From Raphanus sativus (Eukaryota; Streptophyta; Magnoliopsida; Brassicales; Brassicaceae), in contig NC_079516.1 of the NCBI RefSeq assembly GCF_000801105.2, positions 9,672,001 through 9,736,000 of the forward strand: DNA of 64,000 bases, given 5' to 3'. The notes beneath the pieces are model-generated. The model saw only the letters and a program-made list of their open reading frames with translations. It was not told the origin of the DNA and did not search any database. Numbering within the stretch: the first letter of the stretch is position 1; the number at the start of each line of letters is the position of its first letter. A program made the translations under genes and the position numbers. Of this stretch, positions 14,889 to 31,648 are shown in pieces.

Positions 14889-16484
14889 TCACTCGGACTG
14901 GAACACAAGTTGGCAAGAACTGGAAGCCCTGACGACAGCAGGCAATTCGTTGAGCATTTCTCGTCTTTTTGCTAACCTGAAGAGCCTTTTCGATTCAATG
15001 GGTTCTATGATGAAGGTTGCCTTCTTCAAGTGTCGTGCATTGCCTAGAATGTATCTGGCCACTTCTTTCTCTTCTTCTCTTATCCAATCAGGTCGTGTCC
15101 ACACAAATGTCTCAAGATGCCACAACAAACATTGAGGGACACACTTGGGTTGGTTCCATTTCCCCGGCTCCATATTTTTCTTGTCCGAAACCAACTTTGG
15201 TTGTTGAGACGAATCCTGCACAAAGGAAAAGCAATGTATATTATTATTATTAATTAACAGACCTTCAAAAACTGAAATTGCTTACATCAGTGAGCTTAAG
15301 AACTTGTAGCTTAGGAGAGCTATCAAGCATTACTGCAAGTAGATTCCACCACTCAACTTTATGTGAATACATCTCAAGATATACCAGCTGATAGAAGACA
15401 ATTCCAGTAGGATATGCAATCTGGTCCATGAGACACTTATTAGTATTATTACAAAAAAAAAAAAAATAGTTCAATCAATCAAACCCGAGAAGTTACCTGC
15501 AAAGGTGATAAGTCCAAGCAAAGACGTTTGGTAGACTTAAGAGAAGCCATAATAGTCTCATTGGTTATATTCGAAACATTGCTAACATTCGCCTCTATTA
15601 GCAGCTCAGGCGCGTTCTCAATAAGACAATGCTCATAACCTTTCAACATTTGAATATTCAAGCGTACCAAAGAAGGAGCGTTTATCACATATCCCCCAAT
15701 CCCATTCTCTCTTCCAACAAAATTCTCACCGTAAAGAGACAGCGTCTTGAGAGATGGAGACTCGATAACGAATTTCACCACATCGTTATAAGATCGATGG
15801 ACGACCAAATGTTCAAGATTCGGGCAGCTAGAGAAAAGGTTTCGAATAGACTCACTGTCTTTGTAAACCACAGAGTGAAGATGAAGAGTTCTAAGGGAGT
15901 TGAGAGACACCAAAGAAGGAATATCTAGAAGAACGTGATGCTTGAACTTCAAGGTCTCAAGCGTGTCGAAACAAAACAAGCTGCTTGGAAATCTGATGGG
16001 GGGATCGCTATAACCAAAGTGGAGATCAAGCTCGAGGTCACGCACGTGGCGTGTGATTGCGATTCCAGCCCATACTCCAATGTACACGTCGTCGCATCTA
16101 TCGTTTAGTTTCAGATGGAGAGTGTTCAAGATGGGAGATTTATGTGAAAGCAAAGACTTGGAAACACTCTCTGCGAATTTCTTTATATCTCCTTTGGATT
16201 CGAACCGGAGAACCGGCACCATTTTCCAAACGCACCGCCATCGCTTAGACAGAACACTTGTGGCTATGACAAGTTTTGTTGGGAGTAAAGACAATATCTG
16301 CAGAATCAAAGGTTCTGGTAACGCACTGATTCTGTCCACTACATCTCGCTTCCTCAAACTTTCTCCACTAAAAAAAAAATCAAACATTAAGATTTAAGAG
16401 TCAGAGTTTGAAGCTTACTGTACTGTCAAGAACGGTTCATAGAAGTAAAAGAAGATCGAACAGAGAAACTAACCATTGTTCCAT
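14889..16484 (-). CDS. F-box/FBD/LRR protein
   Basis: Probable substrate-recognition subunit of an SCF ubiquitin ligase; this family is very large in crucifers and most substrates are unknown. Exons on the minus strand are 16484-16474 (11 nt: ATG plus two codons and part of a fourth), 16367-15497, 15420-15286 and 15215-14889. They total 1344 nt in frame, 447 residues. The F-box starts right after the tiny exon ([31 protein letters not shown]), then come LRR-like repeats ([16 protein letters not shown]), and the C-terminal FBD domain includes [21 protein letters not shown] single-exon start at 16387 is possible, but the two-exon start gives the family-typical N-terminus and a clean frame. It is an insertion in the receptor kinase array, transcribed convergently with locus A (223 bp between stops). 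Confidence 0.88.
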
Positions 16485-16670
16485 GTTCTTCGGATTCGTT
16501 CCTCCTCGTTACGAAGAATTGGACGCAGACAAACGTTTCGAAGAAATGGAGGAAGCGAAAGGTTTTAAGACACTAGGGCTTCATGATTATAACCGATCGG
16601 TTTTGGTCGGACCGAACCCAATCCAATATGGTCACTTTCGTCTAATTGGTTAATATACATACAATGTTGC

Positions 16671-18125
16671 TGTGTTCAAAAACGCGGCCTAGTTGCCGAG
16701 TAATCGGCCGAGTAGGCGCTAGGCGTCACCTTAGCGTGGAGAAAACACTCAATTCGGCTAGTCTAGGCGGTCAACAAGTTATTCTCGCGTTTGACCGAAT
16801 AATTAAAAAATCACCGTATAATTGTGTAATCCGAGTAGGCCCAATTGGCCAATTCTCCATATTTATCTATAACAAAACACGAAGCCCATACTTTTTTTTC
16901 CTATTTCCAAGTGCTCTGATCTTTTCTTTAATTATACTAAGTTGAGTTTGAGATTTTATTTGTGGAAGAAACCCTAATATCACGATCTCTGAGTTTCAAC
17001 CCAAGAACAAATCGAGTGTTCAAATCTAAGACCAAATCAGGTACTGGATATCTATTTTCACTTGATTTCCTTCTTTATTTCTTTGTGTTTACTTGACTTC
17101 AATTAGTTTCTGGGTTCTTGTTTTATCTTTTGGCTTTTGTTTCATCTTGTTTCATCGTGGTTAATATACTCATATTTTGGCTTTTGTTAATTTTGTGAAG
17201 TTTCTCATATGTGTTCATTATGTCTGAGTTTACTACTAGTATAAGATAAATGTCGTATTTCTCTTGAAGATAAAGGTCTCTGCTCTTCTTCATTGTTACT
17301 AAAAGACTTGATTTTGGTTCAACTAGTTAACTGTGTTTTTAGATTGTGTATGATTTTTCTGGCTAAAGAGTAAAGAGTTATATGTTTTCAGTTGACTTTT
17401 TTTTCCTCATGTTCTGTTAATAATTATTTAGGATATTACTGATGGTTTGTTTCATTATGTCACTTAGGAATCAATGGATGATCCACCGACAGATAGGCCT
17501 CCACCTCTTAAGCGTAACTCAAATGATGTAGGATGGCAGTATGGAGTCTTGTGTGATTCAAGAAGTCTAGACAAAGTTAAGTGTAAATTGTGTGGAAAAG
17601 AGTTTTCTGGTGGTGTGTTTAAAATGAAAGAACAGAGATAAATGAGGAACGTGATGTTTTGTTTTCAAGTCATGTTTTTGTTTTTGTTTGTTTTTGCTTT
17701 CAAAGTCAAGCTGACATCGTTTTCTTTTTGTTTGCAGGTGTAATGTATAAGATATAACTTCTAACACATCTCTCTACTACACAGTGATAACTTGATCTTT
17801 AAAGATTATAACTTACTTTTTGTATATTCTTAAGATCAAGACAATCTTTTTTTGGTGTATCCCGTGTATAGAAATTAGCTTTTGTATTTTGAACTAGATG
17901 TGTATTAGAAGAAATTTCAATATATTTTGGAGTATAAGCTTTGTGTTATAAATTTATAATATATCTTATGAATTAAAATATATCAATTATTTGATGAAAA
18001 AAATATATATATATATATAACTAAAAATTACTCCCCGAGTACTCCCCGTTTAATCACCGCTTTTTTGATAACTCGCTAGGCCCGACGTCGCCGCCCGACT
18101 CGCGCCTAGCGCAATTTCGAACATG
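16671..18125. mobile_element. Non-autonomous hAT-type transposon, 1455 bp
   Basis: Termini are TGTGTTCAAAAACGCG at the left and, inverted, CATGTTCGAAATTGCG at the right. Flanks are aatgttgc (16663-16670) and aatgttgt (18126-18133), an 8-bp duplication with one mismatch, as for hAT. Both ends carry clustered GGCC/CTAG/CGCC words, typical subterminal repeats. The interior keeps a 5'-leader-like stretch (AAACCCTAATATC near 16970, a splice donor at 17041) and the start of a BED-finger transposase, so most of the transposase has been deleted. Confidence 0.78.
17474..17641 (+). pseudogene. Remnant of hAT transposase N-terminus (BED zinc finger)
   Basis: A 55-codon ORF from ATG 17474 to a stop at 17639-17641. 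It reads DVGWQYGVLCDSRSLDKVKC and then KLCGKEFSGG, the first Cys pair of a BED zinc finger as in hAT transposases, and stops before the His pair. The DDE domain is absent. It is the leftover first coding exon of the autonomous parent. Confidence 0.65.
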
Positions 18126-18445
18126 AATGTTGTAGTAGTCCCTTTCACTTATCACATGCATTTTTTTTTATCAAGCGTGGTTTTATTTCATGTCCATAAT
18201 TTACACAAATGCTTGTAAATGCGTGGAAAATTCTAGAAAATTTTATATTTCACATAAAAAATAATTATCTATCAAACACAAAATAGTTTATTATTGTGTT
18301 CAAATTTTAAAAACACTTACATATTAAAAATATTTTAGAAAATATATTTATACAAATACTTTTGCTTGATTATTGTTTAACTATAAAATATATATATATT
18401 AATTTAAAGATATATATATATTAAAATATTAAATCGTCATTATTT

Positions 18446-18565
18446 TTAAAAGTAACTAATTGTTATACAAATTCTTATTAATTCAATATACATATATTGT
18501 GAGAAGTCAGTAATATATGTATATTGAATTAATAAGAATTATTATAACAATTAGTTACTTTTAAA
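18446..18565. repeat. Near-perfect hairpin, arms about 53 bp
   Basis: The arm at 18446-18499 (begins aaaagtaactaattgttat) is repeated inverted at 18513-18565 (ends aattagttactttt), with a loop of about 13 bases near tgagaagtcag. It is flanked by an imperfect direct repeat (aaatcgtcattatttttaaa at 18431 and aaatcgacattatttttaaa at about 18571). It could be a foldback MITE or a small-RNA hairpin. Confidence 0.75.
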
Positions 18566-18691
18566 AACATAAATCGACATTATTTTTAAAAATAACTCTG
18601 TAAATTAATACTCGATAAATTAATAAACATCACAAACCAAATATCTCAAATAGCATAATCATCTTATAATTTATCTTCGTACAAATAATTA

Positions 18692-18953
18692 AGAAACGAC
18701 TTCTAATTTATAAAAATAAAACAAAATATTAGTTATGTTAGCTAATGTCACTCTGTACCAATCATCAATTTTTATTTTTTCCACTTGATCTTAACATACA
18801 AAATCTAATTGAGAAACGACTTCTAATTTATAAAAATAAACATAATATTAATGCGTGAAACTTTAAACAATTATTGTTATGTTACCTAGTGTCACTCTGT
18901 ACCAATCATCAGTTTAATTTTTTTCCACTTGATCTTAACATACAAAATCTCAT
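18692..18953. repeat. Tandem duplication of about 120-140 bp
   Basis: Two adjacent copies, 18692-18811 and 18812-18953, start with agaaacgacttctaattta and share gtcactctgtaccaatcatc and cttgatcttaacatacaaaa. The second has a short insertion. No coding potential. Confidence 0.8.
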
Positions 18954-18959
18954 TATGAA

Positions 18960-20266
18960 TAAATCATAAATTAAATAAATCATCAAACCAATCATCAAAA
19001 TTATAAATATAAATTAAATATAAAATGATCATGAAACCAATCACATATCATCAAACTGATCTAAATTCTAATACTCAAAATCAAAAGTTCAATTGAGTCA
19101 AGAACATACTATTGTTTACAATAATTTTATATTTTATTTTATACATGTAAATTATAAAAACATAAAATTAATTCATTATTTTTAATTCTTATAAATATTT
19201 AAATCCGTATATTTCAAAAAATAATTGGTTATTAGTTCTACAACCTCAAACCAAGGAACACTTCATTTTTACTACTTGTTTTCCAAAACTACATCTATTA
19301 AATTATACATAAATTTATAGAAATATTTGTATGTCAAAAATTAAAATAAATACAAACTAACAAAATTAATCAAATATAGAAAACAAAAATTATGATTTAG
19401 TTCAGATGAAAACATAAAACTCAGTTTACCTAAAATAACTAAACCAATCAAATTTTGTGTATCATAGTCATATGTTTAATTCATATAATAACACAAGATA
19501 TTGATTTTTTACTTATTTCCTTACATATGTATTATTATAAACCAATTTTAATTATAAAAATGAAAGTAAAAACTGAACAATTATTTATTTATATTACAAA
19601 TATTTATTGGTGTATGAACAAGGGAGAGTCACCTAGTAATTAGTAAACAAACGTTAACCCTAACTCTAACATGACAGAATTGAAGATGTGATCTAGTCAG
19701 TAAGATGTGCTGCATCAATGATATGTCCCAGTGAAATGCCTGAACGAAATGTAATGCTTCAAAAGCTTTAACAGAAAAAATAGATGATTATGGACGTACA
19801 AAAGACTTGTATTGTTCAGTCTCAATAAACCCTTTGTTTTTTTATTTAGTTGGTCGTTGGTCGATTTATTTTTGTCTTGCATCTCTGTTGTTAGGCATAC
19901 GCATGAGATTGCGTATTCAAGCTCCAACTTTTAATTGAGTTAACAAGAGACATGAAAATGACACGATGTTTCAATATGAGGTCAACCATTAAAAGGTTGT
20001 TTGAGTTCCAAGGCTGGACTTCTAAAATTCAATTATTTGGGTCCAGCTTGTTTTATAATATGCTTTATATTATAAAACAAGATTTTATAAAACAAGATTT
20101 TATGTAAGATCTTGGAAGATGGGCATATGGTCAACATTTTTTCCAGGTGCTTGACAATAATTCCCATAATTCATAGAATTCGTTTTTTGGCATACTTTTT
20201 CTTGCATTCCTGTTATCTTCTCCCTCTAGTCTGAAGGAAATCAATCTTGGAGACACAAGAACTAAC
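18960..20266. other. AT-rich intergenic and promoter of locus B
   Basis: Very AT-rich, no supported gene. The last 320 bases carry the family promoter block with GGTCAAC (19952-19997) and a perfect inverted repeat at 20047-20081 (15-bp arms CTTGTTTTATAATAT, 5-base loop). Confidence 0.55.
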
Positions 20267-23245
<2,979 letters not shown>

Positions 23246-23474
23246 AGAAACGATGACAAGTTTCTGCAGTTAATCATCCGGCTTGAAAACATGTCGAGAT
23301 GAATAAAAATATCGTTTGATGTCTTCGGGGTCTGAGTGCTTTGATATCTATCACTTGTAACCACTATCTCTCAAACAAACTTCGCTCTAATAGCCGTTTC
23401 TCTCCTTCAAATTTTCTTTCATACTCTTGACTCTTGTTTGATTATATCTACACATATTTTATTGAATAGTTTAT

Positions 23475-23767
23475 GGGCAATTCTCTTGCACTTTTTAAGT
23501 TTTTGTCACTAAAATAACACTCAAAAAATAAAATGATCAAAATAGCACTTTTGTTTTGAAAATTTTAATTTTAATTTTTTATTTTTAATAATTTGAACAT
23601 ATTCATAAACTTCGCCTCTTAAATCTAAACCCTAAGTCTTAGATTAATTAACCCAAGTGTTATAAATGCATATTTACCATTCAATAAAACTTTTTTGGTC
23701 ATTTTCCTCCTTGTGATGCTATTTTGTGACAAAAATTTGGGTTGGTGCTATATTAGGCTTTTTCTCT
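23475..23767 (+). repeat. Dispersed repeat, copy 1 (about 295 bp)
   Basis: Starts gggcaattctct and ends near ggctttttctct. It contains TTTGTTTTGAAAATTTTAAT, a run of AACCC/TAAG words, and TTTTGGTCATTTTCCTCC. The same unit occurs inverted at 37723-38022 and direct at 38518-38815. Noncoding; its class is unknown to me. Confidence 0.7.
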
Positions 23768-23782
23768 GTTAATAACTTACAA

Positions 23783-25065
23783 CTAGATTTTGACCCGCGC
23801 TTCGAAAGCGCGGATATTATTTTTATAAAATATATTATTTGTTATAATTATTGAATGTATTTTTATCTTAGTAAAACTTTCTTTATAATAAATTCGACAC
23901 ATAGAGTCTCTAGTAAACTATATATTCTCTGGCTCTGTTTTATTCTTTCTCTAATCAACATATTTATTTGGCTTGTTAAAATAAATGATTTTAGAACGCA
24001 ATTATACAATACTTTTACATTGATATTTTGTTTAAACAATGTGACATATTTCTATATTAGTTAAATATTTACATTGTAATTTAAATTTGTATACAAATCA
24101 ATATATATGTGTAGTTTGTGGTTAAAAGAAATGATTTTGAATCCAAATGTACACTACTTTTATATTGATTTCTTTTTCAGTTCATATAAATATTTTAAAT
24201 ATATTTATTTCAACTGAACTAACTACCATGAAATATATTTTTATACACCAATATTTATTTTTCATAGTTAGTGTTATATATTTTAGATGTATCATATTAT
24301 AACTAACAATATTCAAAAGACCTGGACCGAATAAAGTTATATGGCTATTTTTGTTATAAATATCAGAACCAGTTTTAGATACATTGGTTATTTAGATATT
24401 TTAAAGTTTCTATACATCCAGATCCAGAATGACCAACCTCAAAATCCACACATACGTTTATAATATTCAAGCGGGATTTGGTTTCAAACAAAAAGAACGA
24501 TACTCGAAAGAAACACCATATACCTAAATGGACAAATAATCTAACTATTTTATAAATTAATGAAAAAACTCTTTCTATGTGTTTGGCTAAATTAAATGAA
24601 ATATAAAGTTTTTTTATCAAGTAAAATAATTATATGGAGTAAAAAATTAAATGGTAATAAATGTAACGCATTTTAATTATTTTGATTTAACTTATTATTT
24701 TATTCACAAAAACATATCTTTGAACAATATTTTTAGGTACATAATTTTCCACCGATTGAAACTAAAATAAAAATATTTTAGTAAAATAAACTAAACCAAA
24801 CGTTTAATCATATGTAAAACCTAATATTGATTAAATAATAAATAAAAATGTGTTATTTATGTTTTAAACAATTCTCATTTGTTATTAATTTATTGAAAAT
24901 ACAATGGCTAAATGTGTAAATAAAAGAAAGTACACATCTCTACTATTCATGTTTCCAAACATATCTCATTTATTCTACTATCCATGTTTCCAAATATATT
25001 TCATTTATTCTACTATCCTTGTTTCCAAACAAACTCCAAATGTACTTCAACTTTAATAATATAGA
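23783..25065 (-). mobile_element. Non-autonomous Helitron, 1283 bp
   Basis: Read on the minus strand it begins TCTATATTATTAAAGTTG (5' end at plus 25065) and ends with hairpin CCGCGC-TTTCGAA-GCGCGG (plus 23795-23813), then GTCAAAAT and terminal CTAG (plus 23783). It sits between a host A (complement of 25066) and a host T (complement of 23782). TC start, 3' hairpin, CTRR terminus and A/T insertion are the diagnostic Helitron features. No Rep/helicase ORF. Confidence 0.75.
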
Positions 25066-25128
25066 TAAGTTCATTTATTTTAGATCTGATAAGTTCATTT
25101 GTACTGTTTCCGACTCCCTCAGAGGAGA

Positions 25129-25131
<3 letters not shown>

Positions 25132-25163
<32 letters not shown>
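25132..25163. repeat. (TA)n microsatellite
   Basis: About 15 uninterrupted TA units in AT-rich intergenic sequence between two Helitron ends. Confidence 0.9.
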
Positions 25164-25168
<5 letters not shown>

Positions 25169-25211
25169 TTATTTTTTAAAGAAAGAGAAAGATGGATGGT
25201 TTTACTGTATA

Positions 25212-25260
25212 CTAGATGATAACCCGCATCTTATCCGGAGTAAAGTTTTTTAAAATATGT
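25212..25260 (-). mobile_element. Degenerate Helitron 3' end
   Basis: On the minus strand a weak hairpin (CTCCGGATAAGATGCGGG) is followed by TTATCAT and terminal CTAG (plus 25212), with a host T. This resembles the 3' end of the adjacent Helitron but is diverged. I could not find its 5' end. Confidence 0.45.
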
Positions 25261-25319
25261 TGTATGTAAATATTTTAAATAATACATATTTTGTTGTCAA
25301 TAACTTTTTTTACATTTGA

Positions 25320-26540
25320 TTAGAGATGGGATGTGGGTATCATTTAGTTTGGTTTGGATTTTTGCTTTGGTTCGAATCTTTTCATGTTCGGTTTGAGTTT
25401 AGGTTCCGATAACCTATTTAATTTAAAAAAAATTAAAGTTCATATATACTTTAAACAAAAATAATATGTAAATATAAAATTGAATAATCGATACCCAAAT
25501 ACTTAAACTTAACATAAAATTTGTTTGGCTTAAATATTTGGATAGAAAATTAACTTATATTTTCAGTATTTTTGGTATTTTGAATAACATTTAGGTATTT
25601 TAAATATATAAATTTTACTATTTTATATATTTCTAATTAGTTTGGACAATTTTAAAACATCTTATGTATTTTTGTATATTTCTTTTAGATATTAAGTTTA
25701 AAAATAATTAATATATTTAAGTATATAAATCTGGTTCGAATATACTCGGATACCCGAAATATTTCGGTCCGGATCGGGTTCGGTTCTAGTTCTCTAGATA
25801 CCAAAATTTGAACATGTTCTGTCTAAACAATTTAATTAAAGTTTTGTACTACTTTTTGGATTGAATTTGGTTCGGTTATTTGGATTCAAATTTTTTCGGC
25901 CAACCATATATATTTTTATTGTAACCAAATTTTAAAAGAAATGGATGATGGTTCATACATATTTTGGGTATGCAACTAATTTTTAAACCAAAACACTTTG
26001 TACTATGTATGTGACCTATTTAGTTAATCATTAAAATTATTCAAGGCCTATTAGAAAAAAGATAGGGCTGAACTAAAAAAACATTACCATTGATCATAAA
26101 ATTTTTAATGTGAGATATTTACTCTTTTTAGTAATTTATAGTTGTTTAAAAAATCCATATGACATATAAGAAAAAATCTAAACTTTTATTATATGATTAA
26201 TGTGATTGCTTAATTTTTTTGAAAAAATAAAATTAAACGAAAAGCATAGAGGATAAAAAAATTGTTATCAAAACTTTATTATTCATAATCATTAATTGTA
26301 ATATATATGTCAATTATATTAGGTAATTCCGTACCATTTATTTAAGAAAATAATAGAAAATATTCTTTTGTACACCACTAACTAATTTAATAGTTATTTA
26401 ACCAAAACTATAATATATGTGTAGATGGACCAATTTATTTCTCTTATAATTCTAAGAATAACTTTTATGATGACACATGACTACTAAAAGATGTTGTGCA
26501 ATGCTTCAGAATTAACATATAGGGGATTCCCAATTCGTGG
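25320..26540. repeat. AT-rich repeat tract with TTCGG/GGTTCGG words
   Basis: 25325-25910 carries paired words (GGTTCGAAT, GGATACCCGAAATATTTCGG, GGATCGGGTTCGGTTC) around an AT-rich core, as in other degenerate elements of this window. The rest is AT-rich with no ORF or clear repeat border. Confidence 0.35.
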
Positions 26541-26548
26541 GCCGTGGC

Positions 26549-26608
26549 ATGCAGAATTAAACACATCAAGTTCTTTGTTAATAGGGCAAACTCTGAGCTA
26601 CCTCAAAA
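26549..26608 (+). pseudogene. Relic of an S-domain receptor kinase exon 1
   Basis: The 60-base stretch reads NTSSSLLIGQTLSYL, matching the first lines of the B-lectin domain (LORE-like locus E has [15 protein letters not shown]). Similarity stops on both sides. A truncated seventh family copy between loci B and C. Confidence 0.6.
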
Positions 26609-26639
26609 GTCAAAAGTCTTTTACAGTAAAATACTGGTT

Positions 26640-27305
26640 AAGGGTAGGTGTAATATCTAAGTTTTTGAAGATATTTGTGATTTGCTTCGTATGTTACGGA
26701 TATCTAATTTTTTATTTGCATTACTTCAAAAATACGGATATTCAAAAAAACGAATATCTAAAAAATAAATAGATATTTACGGATATTTACGAATATTTAC
26801 GAATATCTCATTTGTTTTTATTAATAGAAATAATCTTAAAAATTTGATACAAATTTATTTTTTATGATATATAAAATTAAAATTAAAAATAGTGAATCTA
26901 CATATTTCGTAATTTTTTAAACTTAGTCAATAATTATAATAACGCAAAACTTAAGAAAAAATTATAATTATCATAAATGTTTTCTTTTCTTTTTATGTAA
27001 TACTTTTATATAAGTAATCATGTGAATATAATCTGTCAAATCATATGTTAGAATAATATATATATATATATATATTTAAAACTTTAAATATAATCAAGAT
27101 ATACATGTATTTATATATTGCCGGATCGGATTAGATATTCGCTTCCCAAATTTTAATTATTTGTGATTTGCTTTGATTTTAACGAATATTGAACTTTAGT
27201 ATTTGCTTTGATTTGAAAAAATACGGATATTCAAAATTTTCTGATCGAATTGAAACGAATAACGAATCGAATCAAATTTAATGGATAAAATGCACAGCCC
27301 TAGCT
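26640..27305. repeat. Putative DNA-transposon derivative with GGATATT words
   Basis: Begins near TAAGGGTAGGTG and ends near AATGCACAGCCCTAGC. It contains many ACGGATATT/AATATCCG-type words at both ends and an AT-rich core with a (TA)n run near 27058. It resembles the GGGCTGTGCA-bordered non-autonomous elements common in crucifers; ends and target duplication are not certain. Confidence 0.35.
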
Positions 27306-27857
27306 AAAAGGTTTTAAATGGTTTTGTTTTACTTGAGGGGGTTTTCAATAAATTTGAAATTTTGAAGTATTATGAGTCGTTTGCGTTCTTGGCTGGTCAA
27401 AGTCTGTGAATTTTGGCTACACGCCCACATCTTCCTCTGCATTTTCTTTTGTATGACTCCTTGACCATATAAGCGTAGACTCTACTTGAGTCTAACATTT
27501 GAAAAATAGAGATGACCCGATACGTAACAAAAAAAGAAACAGAGGATCGAGATAGAATGAAGAAGATGGTTTGAGCATGAGAATAAGAAAGTAGCACATG
27601 CACAAGTTCAATGATGTTGCCTATTAACAGGGCGGGTCTATATGCCAATGTTTCAGTTGGCTATGCTCTGACCGGCCATGCCTCTTAATAAACAAAAACA
27701 TGGAAACAAGACATCACTTCAATGTGTGGTTGACGGGATAATATGTTGGATTCTTATCTTTTTCATTGGGGCCTAAAATATGAAAACGACAATGTTGCGT
27801 ACTTGATTAGGTTATAAATCGGAGTCTTTTCGTGGCAATTACGGTAAGGTTTCTTTA

Positions 27858-28561
27858 GAGCATCCAAAAGTACTCTCTATTTTAGAGTTTGCAAAACTTT
27901 AAATTTGAAGTTTCAATGTATTTTTCTACAAAATAAAAACTTCAAACATAACTTCAAAATTATTTGTATTTTACACTATGATCCATATATTTGTTATAAT
28001 TAATATAAATCCATAAAACATATAAATAACTAGCACATATATAAAAATATCACATTAATATTAATTAATAAAATCTTACAGTAAATATATAAATTATAAA
28101 TATATATACATAACTATATATTAAACTACAAGAAAAATACTATATTTTGAATCTTGCAAAACTTCATATTTGAAATATAAAGATGTTTTTAAAATTCATA
28201 TTTGAAGTCTAAAGATGTTTTTAAATCTTAAAACTTCTTATTTTAAGGTTTATACACATAAAACTAAAATTTATGAAAATAAATATGAAATATTATAAGA
28301 TATGATTTTTTAAAGATTAAAATGATAAACAACAAAATATCTAAGAATCATAAAATGTAATATGTAATTGTAAGGATCAAAATGAAAATAAAAATGTGGA
28401 ACTTCAAATTTGAAGTTTTGAGTAGTGACGCTCTATATTTGAAGTTTCACTATTAAAAACTTCAAATTTGAAGTTTTGAAGTTTTTTTTTAGAGAACAAA
28501 AAAATTTCAAATATAAAGTTATAGAGTGTCTTTTGGAGTAGAGTGTCTTTTGGAGATGTTC
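27858..28561. mobile_element. PIF/Harbinger-type MITE, 704 bp, TTA target duplication
   Basis: Begins GAGCATCCAAAAGTACTCT and ends, inverted, GAACATCTCCAAAAGACACTCT. TTA flanks both sides (27855-27857 and 28562-28564). The interior is AT-rich with repeated AACTTCAAATTTGAAGTTT words. It lies in the locus C promoter, between the W-box block at about 27.7 kb and the ATG at 28690. Confidence 0.75.
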
Positions 28562-28689
28562 TTATAAAGTAATGCATAATTTTTGAACATAAGTGTGGTG
28601 CTTGATTATTGTTATCACAAGTCCCTGGGTGTTTTTTTTCTCTTCCTTTCGCTTCTTGCTCTTGTTAGTTATTGGGGAGACAAAAGTTC

Positions 28690-31648
<2,959 letters not shown>

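Noticed and set aside
16408..16653. 81-codon plus-strand frame upstream of the F-box gene
   Set aside because: Overlaps the F-box gene's first exon and leader on the other strand; no known family.
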